Source of the DNA: Branchipolynoe longqiensis
Lineage: Eukaryota; Annelida; Polychaeta; Phyllodocida; Polynoidae
NCBI GenBank assembly: GCA_030323885.1
Contig: CM059198.1
Span: forward strand, 55,292,417-55,356,416
Direction of reading: 5' to 3'
Length of the DNA: 64,000 bases
The notes beneath the pieces were generated by a model. The model saw nothing but the letters and a program-made list of their open reading frames with translations, was not told the DNA's origin and did no database searches. The position numbers were made by a program, and so were the translations under genes. Each line of letters begins with the position of its first letter. Within the stretch, counting starts at the first letter, position 1. Shown one piece after another: positions 44,218 through 55,905 of the stretch.

Positions 44218-44850
44218 AAACCACTAACAGCCACCCACATAAAATCCAAATGGCAACATGAGTGGGATGAAAACATTAATAAACTTAAAGAAATTGAACC
44301 ATCTGTGGGAAAGCCACCACAGACTCATGCGGGAGGTCGGCGGGACCAAGTGGTCCTTAGCCGCTGCTGGGTTGGCCACTCGTGGCTTACACATGCTTTT
44401 CTGCTCAAGGGGGAACCTCCCCCTGAATGTATTGGGTGTCAGTCCCCACTGACACTCAAACACATTTGACTAAGTTGCGTTGATTTCTTGGCCCTGCGCC
44501 AACGGTTCTACACTGCAGACAGTATGCATGACCTTTTTACTAAGGTAAAACAGGAAAACATTTTAGCCTTTTTGAGGGCAGCTGGACTGTACCACCTTAT
44601 ATAGTTTACTAAATGGATTCTATCAATTATTAATGAAACTTTTCTTTTTCTATGGGAATTTGTTTCCCTTGACCACAAATATATGATTGTGAGCTTTCTA
44701 ATTTAATTAGTGTCTATTGGCACATAATTGATTGTCTGCTTTTACATGTAAAAGCGATGGTTTGAACAAAAAACAAACATTTCTCGCCGTGAATATGGCC
44801 TATGCTTCCGACACGGCGTAAAGCAAACACCAATCAATCAATCAATCAGT
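44218..44850 (+). mobile_element. LINE 3' part (RNase H end and 3' UTR)
   Basis: One frame from 44218 reads KSKWQHEWDENINKLKEIEP, then FLLKGEPPPECIGCQSPLTL, VDFLALRQRFYTADS and ends AAGLYHLI at TAG 44602-44604. This is the familiar C-terminus of I/Nimb-group LINEs after RNase H, including the Cys-x2-Cys segment. A TGA interrupts it after 'SPLTLKHI', so it is a dead copy. The 3' UTR ends with hairpin 'cgccgtg...cacggcg', 'taaagcaaacacc' and (aatc)n at 44829-44850. The 5' end is truncated. Confidence 0.8.
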
Positions 44851-44958
44851 TATTTCTAATTTGTTAAAGGTATTTTTTTATTCTTCAGATTTTTGTTTCA
44901 AGGCACGGTTATTCCGGCTATACCAAACAATATGAGGTGAATGTAGTAATTTAGTTAT

Positions 44959-45309
44959 TAAAGCTGCATAGTCCACTGAAAGCATAACATTTCCAAAACC
45001 AAAACAATTGATTCTACATATTTAACTTAGATACTGGTGCAGTTATTGAATATTTGTCACCACACAGAAGGGTATTCTGAGGCCATTGAATAGTTGAAGT
45101 TGCTACTGCAGAAGCCTATAGTGGACGAATTTTGGCATCCTTGCCTAAATTAATTTTGCACGGTTGCACGGTTGCACTTCAAATATCTCAAAGTTAGCCA
45201 AATAAAAGATAATTCAAACTAAATGAACAAAGATTATAACGATCAATTCAATATATTTATCTCAGAAAAGTGATAGAAGCTAAATACCATCGGACTCTGC
45301 AACTTTAAT
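44959..45309. mobile_element. family D MITE
   Basis: TTAA|agctgcatagtccactg ... catcggactctgcaact|TTAA. Intact in length. Confidence 0.85.
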
Positions 45310-45629
45310 TAATATTGATATATACTGATATATTGCAGTCGGAAATTGAAGAAGATTATTTATATGAATAAATTATTTACTAAAAACCGAAGGAATCTTC
45401 AAGATACACAATCCGTTCCTAGTGTAAAATTTTCCGATATATGCATGAGGACCTATGTGAAATTACTATAATAAATTGCAAACTGTCTATATAATGATAA
45501 ATGGTAATATATAAAAACCAAAGGCATATGAGGGATATGTGGAGTTGGTAAACTATTACTTATTAGGTATAGAAATTGTATAGTAAAATAGTCTTTAGAG
45601 GAGTGTCACTTCCTAGAAATACTCTTTGG
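45310..45629. other. no feature recognised
   Basis: AT-rich spacer. Confidence 0.5.
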
Positions 45630-45960
45630 AAGAGTCACCTCACATACCCCCTCCCCCCATGGTGTTATTTATGGATCATTGGCCACCACAAGGCACTGTA
45701 GCCAGCATAACAAGGCCTTGGATACAGCAGATTGTACTCTGATTGGTGGATCGAACCATGTGACCACTGCCATCTTGGATTCTAGAAAACCTATATAAAG
45801 TAATAAATGAAGGAGTCTCACTCTCCTACTTTCACTCTTCACCTATTTTCCTTCATTACCTGTATTGATTTCCTTTGGCTTGTCCACACCACCCACACCA
45901 CCAGCCGGCGACTTTACACTAGTACAGGTGTTGTTATCTCTCCGCGAGTCCTTATCTAAC
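45630..45960 (+). mobile_element. possible solo LTR
   Basis: 'cctatataaag', 'aataaa' at about 45804, a CT-rich stretch and 'ctgtattgatttcc', then 'gactttacac'. Same motif order as at 900-1340. No paired LTR or coding region, boundaries uncertain. Confidence 0.3.
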
Positions 45961-46021
45961 TAAGCATGGACATATTTACCTGGAGTGCCACTGCCAGTTC
46001 ATCTAGGGAAATATTTCATAG

Positions 46022-46378
46022 ATTAAAGTTGCATAGTCCGATGGTTTTGAATTTCTGTATTTTTTCTGAGATAGATATATTAGGTCGATCGCTAGTATCT
46101 ACTTTACATTACTTCAAGGTTACTTTTATTTTAAATGGTAAACTTTTGAGATATTTTGAGTGCAAACATGGAAAATTAGTTTTGGCAAGCTTGCCAAAAC
46201 TCTGACACCATAGACTTCTGCAGTAACAGGTTCTGTTAAATTGACTCAGTATTGCCTTCTACACAGAAACAAATGCTTAATAAGTGGATCAGTATCTAAG
46301 TTAGATATGTAAAATCAAATCTAGATAATTGATTTGGTTTTGAAAATTTGATATTTCATCGGACTTTGCAGCTTTAAG
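46022..46378. mobile_element. family D MITE, inverted orientation
   Basis: TTAA|agttgcatagtccgatgg at left, catcggactttgcagct|TTAA at right. Complete. Confidence 0.85.
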
Positions 46379-46651
46379 CCCCAAACCCTCCAAATGAAAA
46401 ACACAACAACAACAAAAACAACAACAAAAAACAACCGCAACAACAACCAATGCAGGAAGAAGCATGTATGTGTAGGGCTACCTTTTAGTCTGACTATGAC
46501 TCAAGCGTGTTGCCATTTACGAGTGGGTGTAGGAATGCTGTCTAAAGTCTGGCATACACTTCACAACAATTAGTTTTTGAATTTCCCTTTGATCGATGAC
46601 TGAAACTCCCATTTCCAGCCCCCAGTCTTAATTATCTGCATGCGGTCGATT

Positions 46652-47062
46652 AGATAAAAGATTCACCCCATACTTGCACTAAGTTGCAGTACAGGGGTGA
46701 AAACCAACCCACTAGAAAAACTGGGGAAGAATTTTGACATGCTGAGGAAATTAACTGAGTGAATAAATTCTTAATTTAAGAAGCAAAATATATTCTTTAT
46801 ATATGTTTTCATATTTACCCGCTACATTTGTGTTGAAAAATATAATAAACCTTATAGTTTAATACACTTTTAAGGTGAAATCGGCGGTGTTCTATCGCCG
46901 CCATCTTGTCTTTTTGCATTCTCTCCCATTTCACCAAGTCTGTGCCGATATGGGTAGCCATTTGATACTGGAGCCAGAGTTTCTACTTCCTGTCCCGTAC
47001 TAAAACAGTTTTCGCCAGTTTGTGTTCACCCCTGTACTGCAAGTACGGGGTGAATCTTTTAC
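46652..47062. mobile_element. family M TIR element, copy 2
   Basis: 'agataaaagattcacccca' and 'gtacaggggtgaa' at left, 'ttcacccctgtactgcaagt' and 'ggggtgaatctttta' at right. Interior in the opposite orientation to copy 1. Family E copy 3 abuts its right end. Confidence 0.8.
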
Positions 47063-47311
47063 CTCTCAAAAGGTGATAACTAATAATCTTTTTGCCCGAT
47101 ATAACGATTGACACAAAACAGCACAGAAATGCTTGCACTGCAAACACAAGGACATTTGCTTCAAATCAATATGTATTCTATTGGAATTATGAAACACCAT
47201 GTAAAAAACAAATCAGTTTATCCTGAGCAAATGCATAAGCAGATAGTATGTTGACTGTTACAATGGACAAAGTTTAGTCCCATATTACTTAGCATCTTTT
47301 GAGACAGTCTC
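47063..47311. mobile_element. family E MITE, copy 3, left end clipped
   Basis: Begins 'ctctcaaaaggtgataact', lacking the outer 'gagactg', and ends 'ttttgagacagtctc'. Interior nearly identical to copy 1. The loss at its left edge coincides with the end of family M. Confidence 0.8.
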
Positions 47312-47689
47312 ATATACATGTAGGCGTTGACAGGGTGATTGCATCGCCCTCTATGCATGTAATAGTTCGTACATGAGCCTCACCACCACACAGTCGCGGC
47401 AGGGACTACGCTAACCACTGTTGCCCGTATATGCCATGTGCCAACAGGCTAGTCAGAGGGGGTCGGTGGATGGACCACCGTCGTTCTGCGACTGGCTAGT
47501 GGCCACCCCCACCATGAGAGGTCACCTGTAACCTGGCTCGTCAGGGGGCGGGTACCTTGGTTCTGTGACGCCACACTGGGCTGAGAAGGGAATTAAACCG
47601 TGAAGCATACGTTTCTCTCCTTGTCTTCTCTTTGCATTGCGTCAGCTACAGACCAGGGGGAACCATCCATATGTGTATAATGCGGCCTA
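47312..47689. other. no feature recognised
   Basis: Begins with a SINE-G-like 'gtaggcgttgacagggtgattgc'. The rest is GC-moderate and unrecognised. Confidence 0.45.
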
Positions 47690-47815
47690 TTACATGTCTG
47701 ATAATTGATAGAATAGCCTATATGTCTGATAAGTCATGGAGTAACCTATGTGTCTGATAAATCATGGAATAGTATATGCCTGCTATTTCATGGTATAGCC
47801 TACATATCTGCCACA
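47690..47815. repeat. ~34-bp minisatellite, about four units
   Basis: 'tgtctgataagtcatgga.tagcctatatgtctgataa' type units, degrading to the right. Confidence 0.7.
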
Positions 47816-48024
47816 TCACAGATGGAACATCTATCTACATTACGCCGTTGCTAGGACAAACACAAAAACAGCTTAAGAAATCACTGATTTTAGGTTACTT
47901 ATGGATAATGTGTGTTTAAAGGGGATGGTCATATAACAAAGCTATCCTTGTGCTTTAAGTTTAAGTGAAAAGAATGTAAGCATGTGCATGGTTCCCCTTA
48001 CATTACCTACTTTGGCAGTCACCC

Positions 48025-48355
48025 AATATGCGTACGTGGGCCAATCGGTAGAGCGCGAGCCTGGCGTGCGGAAGGTCGGAAGTTCGGTTCCCGGTCGAGT
48101 CAAACCAATGACTTATAAAACTGACACATGTCACTTCCTAGCCTGGCGTTCGGCATCACTAGGATAGGGAAAATACTGGTTCGCTCAGTGTTAGGATAAT
48201 GTGACTGAGTGGGATATCGGGTTATGGTGCTGGCAGCCTGATTTCCCAGTAAGGCAGCACTATAAAGTTGCCATGAGTGTGCACTGTCACAAGTCGGTAC
48301 CCGTCCTGATATGACATTAGATGTTGCCAGGATGTAAAACTCCAACAACCAACCA
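48025..48355 (+). repeat. SINE-A, full length
   Basis: Head 'gtgggccaatcggtagagcg', B box 'agttcggttcccgg', central domain and hairpin tail followed by (aacc)n. Confidence 0.9.
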
Positions 48356-48544
48356 ATCCAATATGCGTATTCCCAGTGAGTTAGTCTGCGCTGGTACCTG
48401 AGAAGGGACTGAAGACTGTGATGCAAGTCGCAGGCGTTTGCCTCTCAGTCCTATCTCTCACTATAACAAGCCCTATTCTTTAAACTGACACGCACACCTA
48501 TAGACACATTGTTCTTATCATATATGTTTCAAATTCACATTGCA

Positions 48545-48897
48545 GTGGAAGGGATTGAGGGTGACGGTGTGGGTTGTGGGTGAGGGTGTGGGTGATGGTG
48601 AGGGTGAGGGTGGGGGTGAAGGTGAGGTTGAGGTTGGGGGGTGACGGCGCATGTGAGGGTGCTTGTTGGTGTGATTGTTAGAATGAGGTTGGGGGTGGGC
48701 CTGAGAGTGAGGGTGGGGTTAAGGGTGGGGGTGAGGTGGGAATGATTGTGAGAGTGAGGGTGAGCGTGAGGGTGACTAGGTGGGGTGAGGGTGGGAGCGA
48801 GGGTGAGTGGGTGTTGTCGTGGTAACGATGGGAGTGAGGATGAGGTTGAGTAGGTAGGGGTGAAGGTGGGGGTGAGGGTGGGGGTGAGTGGGTGGGA
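48545..48897 (+). repeat. G-rich GGTGAG minisatellite
   Basis: Irregular units of gggtgagggtgggggtga. Many GGG runs on the plus strand make G-quadruplex formation plausible. Confidence 0.85.
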
Positions 48898-49328
48898 TCA
48901 TGACATAAAACAGATGCTTACCATGTGATATTGATCATGCATCACTGTGCATGCGAGTACACAGCCTCACTGTCAGTGTCAGTCCACACCACATATATCT
49001 CACCCCCCGCCCCCCCCCATACACACATGTCCTCCCTCTATCTGAAGGCCTATGAAAGGACTCTCATTTAGGAATCTACCAGAAGGCACATTGCCTGAAT
49101 GTTCCTATTACCATTGTGGGTGTGTGCTGAACAGGGATTCAGGTGTGCTGTTCAAGTGACAGAGAGGAAGTGGATAACCTTGCCCACTAGGCAGGCGCGT
49201 GCTCCTGCCGTTGTGTAGGAATTTTTAAAGCTGTGTAATGCAATGAAAACATCACCTTTTCTAAACAAAACCACTTAGCTACATTTACCCCTACATATCC
49301 TATTTAGAATGCGGTGGACTTATTGAAC

Positions 49329-49908
49329 ATCTACCGGACGCGGTGGCCGAATCAGTAGAGTGCAGGCTTCCCGTGCGGGAGGTCGGAAGTTCGAATCCCA
49401 GCCGAGTCAAACCATGACTTATAAAATTGATACTTGTCGCTACCTAGCCTGGTGCTAGTCCATGTTAGTACTATTTAATAGGATAGGACAAGGACTGGTT
49501 TGCACAGTATTAGGATAATGTGACTGTAGGATATTAGGGCCATGGTTCCAGCAGCCTGGTCTCCCAGTGGGGCAGCACTAGAAAGTTGCCATGAGTGCGG
49601 ACTGTCGGTATCTGTCCGGATATGGCCTGAGAAAAAAAGTGAAGCTTGTTTTATTCAATGATCCCTCTAGAGCACATTGATTTTCATATCATTGGCTATT
49701 GGATGTCAAACATAGTCGTTATAACATATTTCTTTGGAGGAAACCCACTTCCACGGCATAGGCTACCCTTTTCGATAAGCAGCAAGGGGTCTTTTATATG
49801 CACTTTCACACAGACAGGACAGTACATACAACAGCCTTTGATGAACCAGTTGTGGATCACTGGTTCGATATGGCCTTAGATGTTGCTAGAACGTAAAACA
49901 ACAACAAT
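49329..49908 (+). repeat. SINE-A interrupted by SINE-C
   Basis: Head (ggacgcggtggccgaatcag, 'agttcgaatcccagc') and central domain to 49628, then the tail from 49867. SINE-C occupies 49629-49866. Confidence 0.88.
49629..49866 (-). repeat. SINE-C, 5' truncated, perfect 10-bp TSD
   Basis: Flanked by gatatggcct on both sides (49619-49628, 49867-49876). Contains 'ctctagagcacattgattt', 'ggctattggatgtcaaacat', 'gcaaggggtcttttatatgc' and 'cacagacaggacag'. The tRNA-like head is missing, as expected for 5' truncation on the minus strand. Confidence 0.9.
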
Positions 49909-50227
49909 TTATTGATGCATGGAAGGAATAGTATGACAATTTGATAGAACCTGTCATTGCTGAGGCCTATGATGTGCAGAATTCCAGTATGCAATCCAAC
50001 ATCAATTCGATATATGTCTTCATTTGAAATATCCCCAAAGTTAACCCTTGAAATAAAACTTACTTCAAACGAAAGTAAAATGAATTGTCATGATCAACGT
50101 AATACAGAGCACTCACGTTAAAACGTACTTTCTTAGGGAAAATGTCAGATGAATCGAACGAAATCTAGTTTACTTTTTCAAATATGCTTTTATGTTTGAC
50201 ATAGTTATATGATGTTTACGGTACTTT

Positions 50228-50445
50228 TTTTGTTTTGTTTTGTTGGTAAATATTTTTATTCATCTGAATACATATTTTGTCAGCGCCGAGGCACTGGTCT
50301 TCCAGCCGTTGGAGCGATCACATTTGATTTGTACATAGTGGAAGTGGAATGTGTTGCATTGTGTGCAGCACAACCCATTCTGAACATAAAAAGAAAGCGA
50401 GGGAGCAACCTTTGCTGTATAGTGTACAGCATAGGTACTCAACAT
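50228..50445 (-). mobile_element. LINE 3' UTR fragment
   Basis: Reverse complement of the 3' end of the neighbouring LINE, somewhat diverged ('tttttattcatctgaata', 'gaggcactggtcttcc', 'gctgtatagtgtacagc'). Opposite orientation to the LINE body at 50505. Confidence 0.75.
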
Positions 50446-50504
50446 AGTGCAAGATATATGCATCAAGATAGAGTGTGCAGTAATGTACACTAGTGGTTAA
50501 ATCA

Positions 50505-51975
50505 TATGCTGTGTTTGTATATCAGTTAGATTTGGTTTTATTAATGGTTAGTCTTTTAATCTTTATTAATGACCTACCACTAGTATCTGAAAGAGCAACC
50601 TTTACATTATTTGCTGATGACGCAGCACTCACAGTACACAATAGAGATATTGTGGCAGCTGCAGCCCAGACAGACATGGTGCTAGATAAGGTGAATACAT
50701 GGTGCCATGAAAATAAACTAACAGTAAATAGTGCCAAGACAGAGTATGTGATCTATGGGATGAAAATGAGAAAAACAAGAGCCCCTCAAATCCAACTACA
50801 AATGGGTGGAACCTTACTTCGTGAAGTGGACTCCTACAAATACCTGGGCACAACTCTTGACTCCACTCTAAATGGGAACCGACAATTGGCAAGACTGAAT
50901 CAAACACTGGCACTAAAACTGACAACTTTTAGGAAATTAAGGAAATTCATAAGTGAAAACACTGCACTGCTCCTGTAAAAGACTACAATATTGCCTGTTA
51001 TAGATTACAATGACATCATATATGAACTCTTAACAAAACAACAAAAGATCAAACTGCAAAGAATTCAGAACCGGGCACTAAGAACAGTTTACCAAGGCAA
51101 GATACTCAGTGTGGCTGAACTGCACAAGAAAGCAAAACTGGATACTCTCTCAGAGCGAAAGGACCTACACCTGATGGCACTAATGCACAAATGCGCAAAA
51201 GATGACAAATTCATTGACCGCCCAAATAGAATAACAAGAAGAGGAGCCTCCACTCTGCTCAATGTACCACACCCTTCAACAAATAAATATATCGGAGCAC
51301 CAATCTACAAAGCTAGTGTCATGTGGAATGACCTCCCTATCAGAGTCAGAGAAACAGAAACAATACTTGCCTTCAAAAATGCATATAGAGCCAACCTGGT
51401 TATTCAGGTCCTTGAACGACCACTGCAGTAATTACTAGCAAAGCCCTGAGCTCCTGCCCCCCCGCATCCTCGCTTGCTCTCCTGTGGGTTTTCCCCCCCT
51501 ACCACCCACCCCAATGGGCCCCCCCTCCCCTGCCACCACCCTTAACCATCATGAACAAACCATCAACACACCGAACATCCTACACAACTATCAATCTGTT
51601 TAAACACATTGAACATTATATAAGACAGACAAAATGTCTTGTTAACCATAAACTTTGCTTGTTTTATAAGAGAAAACATGTAACCCACAACGATTGTTTG
51701 AGCTACCCCGGGAATACATCTTCTACTCGGTGCTGCTCCCAATTTTTGAATGAACCACAGTGACTGGTGCTGTACATTATACAGCAGGAGCCACTCCCTT
51801 AATTCTTCAGGATCGGTGCTGTGACTAATACAGCACTGACCAAACTTAGATTGTTTAGAATGTCAATTCCAATATTAAGATGGCCGGAAGACCAGTGCTT
51901 CGGCACTGACAAATGTCATATTCAGATGAATAAATACTTTACCAAAAAAAAAAAAAAAAAAAAAAAAAAAGTGCC
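50505..51975 (+). mobile_element. 5'-truncated LINE, RT C-terminal half, poly(A) tail
   Basis: The frame from about 50505 contains FINDLPL, the catalytic FADDAAL box (about 50610-50630), NKLTVNSAKTEYVIYG and YKYLGTTLD, as in jockey/CR1-type RTs. A single TAA (50976-50978) interrupts it. The same frame continues to the stop at 51429-51431 with IQNRALRTVY and VMWNDLPIRVRETE. The 3' UTR carries 'aataaa' at 51929-51934 and an A run at about 51944-51970. Otherwise well preserved, so probably fairly young. Confidence 0.85.
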
Positions 51976-52454
51976 ATGTTGTGCATGTATAGTGGTTTAT
52001 ATTGCGTGCAATGCTGGTTGAAGATGTAGTTATTCAGTGGTGGTAGTGCATCTTGAATGTTATTATGTCATTGAGTTATAATAGTTGTTTGTCAAAATGT
52101 GGAAGTGGGGGGGATGGGTCTAGGGGCAGGGGGGCGGATAGGCAGGGAGAGAGCAGGCATGAGAGAGGGCAAAGTCAATGGGTCGTTCAGTTGGTCACAT
52201 TATATATTTGCAGTGCCAGGTTTTGGGCCTGAATAACCAGGTGAGCTCTGTATGCATTTTTAAAGGCAAGGATCGATTCATTTCTTTTACTGGTTATCAT
52301 ATTCAGCTGACAGTGTACATATTTCAAATGTCGTATACAAATAGGGGTCTACAATATTTACTCCGACCATTTGTCAACTCAGACAATCGGTTAAAATGGA
52401 CACCCTTATTCCATATTAGTACGTTTTAATGAGGATGCACTGTATATTTTCTGT
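51976..52454. other. no feature recognised
   Basis: Spacer between the LINE and a family D right-end fragment (52458-52503). Confidence 0.5.
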
Positions 52455-52576
52455 TGTTGAAACTTTTGGCAGAAAATCAAAAGCATTGGCTTATGCAACT
52501 TTAGAGAGACCTACTTTCCACGTAACACTAAAGATGGGTGCGATCCTATATCCTCTGACAAAAGGTTTTTTTTCCT

Positions 52577-52887
52577 TTTTTTTTTCTTGAAGATTTATAG
52601 TGCCTATTATGGATAAGCCTGAGTAGACTTGTTTTCACCATTAGACAGTTTGTCGATAGAAAGCCCAAGCCTACACTTTTACCGACCGAAGGGATTTTTA
52701 ACCTCCCACACCACATAGACATGGTATGAGAGCAACTGGCCTTTGATGACGCTGTAAGTTATCCACAGCGGTGGAAATCCAAATTGGCAGAGGTGGGGGC
52801 ATGGGGAATCGAACCACCGACCTTCAGATTAGGAGTCTGACCTAGAAAAAAGTCAGACACTCTAACCACTCTGCCACAGAGAACACC
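52577..52887 (-). repeat. SINE-B, full length
   Basis: Complete, with 3' end 'tttttcttgaagattta' at left and the head ending 'ctctgccacagagaacacc' at right. Confidence 0.88.
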
Positions 52888-52889
52888 AG

Positions 52890-53225
52890 GTTGGTCGCAA
52901 AGAGGTTGCAACTGGTAGCAAATGGGTATTAAACTAGTCGCAAGTGGTCGTAAAATGATCCTGCACTAAAAACCTCCTTGCGACTAACATGGATGCAAGG
53001 AGGTCGGCGACCATTGTTTTGGTTACAAGGAGGTGACTGTGGGTTCTTTGTTCTAAAGTGGTCGCAATGTGGTCGCAAGCCGTAGTGTGACTGATGCATT
53101 AAGCAATGGTGGCCGAGTAACTGCAACCTCTTCCGACAACTTTCGACCTATTTGCGACCAACCCTTTTTTTGTGGTCGCAAAGTGGTCGCATGTGTTCAC
53201 AAGCAGTAGTGTGACTGGGGTATTA
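52890..53225. mobile_element. foldback-type element, GTCGCAA repeats
   Basis: Ends in 'agtagtgtgactggggta', the inverse of the 'ccccagtcacac' terminus at 5410 and 61198. The interior has inverted 'aaggaggt' / 'acctcctt' and repeated 'gtggtcgcaa' units. Its left end has been replaced by SINE-B. Confidence 0.5.
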
Positions 53226-53475
53226 GATACTTGTGCCCTTTATTAATTATTGCACTATTGATGTTTTGTGTTCCTGTCTTCTCGAAGAAGAGTAAACAAG
53301 CCCCATGCCCTGCATTGCAGTGTGCCCACCAACATTCAGTTTGAATGTTCACACTTCAATAGACGATATTCACACGCATGCGCTGTGGCAATAGTCCCAC
53401 AACCGTAGTGTTCGTCATCGCCGTCAGATGTCACATGCGTTGTGAATATTGTGTATTGTCGTCAAAGTTTACCAT

Positions 53476-53563
53476 TAGTAACTTCAATCTAAAGTAACTT
53501 CAATCTAATGCGAAGTAAGAAAATTGACAGAAACTATAAACCATCGGATTATGCAACTTTAAG
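53476..53563. mobile_element. family D right-end fragment
   Basis: 'gacagaaactataaaccatc', then 'ggattatgcaact' and TTAA. Confidence 0.65.
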
Positions 53564-53714
53564 TAACAACAAGCAAATAATGGTTGGTCGGGAACAAAAA
53601 CCTCTGGCTGGCCCTCCTAAGAGAACCTAGCGTTCATTTAGGACAAGGTCAAAATAGGGGTCAGACTCAGAGTGAAGGTGCCCAGGTTGCTTGGAGTGTT
53701 AGGCCTCAGGAACA

Positions 53715-53902
53715 TAGTGTGTAGTTGTCTGCACTGACCTCTCAGGCAACGAGCCAAATAGACTGGTGTGCGTGGATAGGGTGATCACGTCAGGGAGCCT
53801 AGATAGTGTAATGGTTTGCATGCAGGTCTGGAATGCAAGAATTGTGGGTTCAAATCCTGCTCTAGGTGAAATATTTTCAATGTGCATCACCCCCTCGACA
53901 GT
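53715..53902 (+). repeat. SINE-G, single unit
   Basis: 'gcctagatagtgtaatggtt' (A box) and 'gtgggttcaaatcctgctct' (B box), preceded by 'ctgcactgacctctcaggca'. Monomeric, unlike the two dimer loci. Confidence 0.75.
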
Positions 53903-53991
53903 ACCTACATTACAAAAGGAAGGTTCCCGCGAAGAGGACTACTGGATAACAAACAGTGTAAATAATATTTGCATAATGTTTTTTACTCCAC

Positions 53992-53995
<4 letters not shown>

Positions 53996-54028
<33 letters not shown>

Positions 54029-54285
54029 TACATAAATATATATCTAAATATAGATAAATATGTTTAAATATATATAATGTATATACATATATTATATAAA
54101 TAGTATAAATATATGGCCACATATGTCCATAAATGTCCATATATATCCATATATGTAAATATATGTAAATATATAGAAACATGTAAATATATGCACATGG
54201 AAGTAAATGTATGTAAATATATGTAAATATACGTAAATATACGTAAATCTACATAAATATTCATAAATATATATATGTACTCTAT
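53996..54285. repeat. AT-rich ATATGTAAAT array and (AT)n
   Basis: A (TA)n run, then irregular 'atatatgtaaat' units. A further (AT)n block lies at 54449-54523. Confidence 0.9.
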
Positions 54286-54290
54286 AATTT

Positions 54291-54471
54291 ATTATATGGA
54301 TATAAATAACGGCACCAACCAACCTATTCCGGTGATTCTTCATGACACCCCACTTATAAATACTAAACTAACACCGAGGCACTGCTAGCCCCGGTCATTC
54401 AACCCCTCCTTCCTGGTGACCCCCGTCTAATGGCCCACTCGGTTGCTGTCATATATATATATATATATGAT

Positions 54472-54517
<46 letters not shown>

Positions 54518-54775
54518 ATATATTGTTCGATAGTATCAAGGAGAAAAATCAAAGCGAGTTGGATTGAGTGTAATATGATCTCAGAGGGGTTTTTGTGGGC
54601 CACGGTTCAGTTACAGTAAACATACTCTATGCGAGTGGAATGCTGCCAAGTCAGTGGTATTTCAGGAAAAGACCCCCAGGCGGCGCCAGGAGTAAGGTTC
54701 ACTGGTTCAGATGGTTTGGCAACATAGGAAATAATGATCACCGGTGTTATTTATATCCATATAATGGATTATATA
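54291..54775. repeat. inverted-repeat pair around (AT)n
   Basis: 'ttatatggatataaataac' near 54292 and its complement 'gttatttatatccatataat' near 54746, about 455 bp apart. Possibly the TIRs of an element whose interior contains the AT block; no TSD is seen. Confidence 0.45.
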
Positions 54776-55052
54776 GATGATATATATATATATGCTGTAT
54801 AAGAATTATACGAGTATAGTAAGCCGGAATTCCATACTCACTCCTCACCCCACTAATCGGGTGATGGAGCCTGGGGCTAGTCATCTACTGTTCCAACCTA
54901 CTCAACCTCAGCTCAGACGGTGGAACCACCTCCCACGGCTCGCTTCTGCTCATTAAGCTCATTCACTTACCACCGAGAATATATATCTGCCTTCGGAATA
55001 CAGGTGGACTCTGTGTGTAGCTACAAATTAAACTTTTATTATATCTTTCTAA

Positions 55053-55610
55053 TTAAAGCTGCATAGTCCGATGGAAACATCAAATTTTCAAAACCAAAGC
55101 AATTATCGAGATTCAATTCCAGATATCTAACTTAGATCATCATCATCATCATGCTGTCGGTCGCGATGCGACAAAGACTGCTTTCATTACTTGACTGCCG
55201 CTCTCCATTTAGCTCTCTGCTGTGAGAGTGATGTCCATGAGTCGGTCTTAATGTCTCTTAGCAGGGAGTTTGATGCCCCTGCCCTGCAGAGTTGTAAACC
55301 ACTGCCTTGTGGTACAGGTTCTTGACAGAACCGAAGGCTAAGGGAGCAAACCCTAAACAGAAAACCATGTCACTGTGGCAGCATTAAGGGCGGTTGATGT
55401 ATGGAACTCCCAACATCTCCCGACCAGCCACTGCAGGGACAAATAGTTTTGTGCCTGTCTGGACATGTTCTTGCCAGTGTGAAACCTCTATTTTCTCCCC
55501 GAGAGAGTGCCGCTGGTAACTTACAAAAGCCAGCAGCACTTCAACACTTTTGCAGGCAGCTTTCATGGAACTTAGATACCAGTCCACTTATCCAGCATTT
55601 GTCGCCTATT
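55053..55610. mobile_element. family D MITE interrupted by a retroelement tail
   Basis: TTAA|agctgcatagtccgatgg at left to 'ctaacttagat'. It resumes at 55578 with 'accagtccacttatccagca' and is lost after 'tttgtcgcc'. Confidence 0.75.
55138..55568 (-). mobile_element. retroelement fragment with (ATG)n 3' tail
   Basis: 431 bp flanked by exact aacttagat (55129-55137, 55569-55577). On the minus strand it ends in (atg)n, as RTE-like LINEs and their SINEs do. No ORF is recognised, so LINE versus SINE is open. Confidence 0.7.
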
Positions 55611-55657
55611 TTTTCTCTACTATATATCAAAAATGTGGTTTCACCCATATTTGACAG

Positions 55658-55775
55658 GTAGGCTTGGGTAGGTTGATTACATCAGGGAGCCTAGAGTGTC
55701 TAATGGCTACAATGCTAGCCCGAGAATGGCAGAAGTGTGTGTTCGAGTCCCTATCTGGGTGTCACGTTCCATTCA
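55658..55775 (+). repeat. SINE-G fragment
   Basis: 'agggagcctagagtgtctaa' and 'gtgttcgagtccctatct'. Diverged head only. Confidence 0.6.
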
Positions 55776-55905
55776 ATTGCAAAACCACTAATATACTAAT
55801 TCACAGCGCGAAAGAGTCAAGTAGTATATGGGTGCTTTTATTTGTGTCAGGTAAGTTTGATCCCGAGTCCTGCCCAGTTTTGAAGTTAGTGGTCTTTTGT
55901 TAGGC

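Larger units (their letters stand above)
49216..50100. mobile_element. family D MITE with two nested SINEs
   Basis: Left part 'TTAAagctgtgtaatgcaatg' to 'ttattgaacatct'. Right part resumes 'ttattgatgcatgg' and continues 'atttgatagaacctgtc' to 'gatcaacgtaatac'. The ~11-bp 'ttattga..cat' at both edges is the likely TSD of the SINE-A between. The right TIR is degraded. Confidence 0.75.

Noticed and set aside
44258..44452. 64-codon open frame as a separate gene
   Set aside because: Wrong frame over the LINE RNase H relic; the informative frame is the one described at 44218-44850.
53910..54343. Tyr/Ile-rich membrane-like proteins
   Set aside because: Produced by the ATATGTAAAT array.
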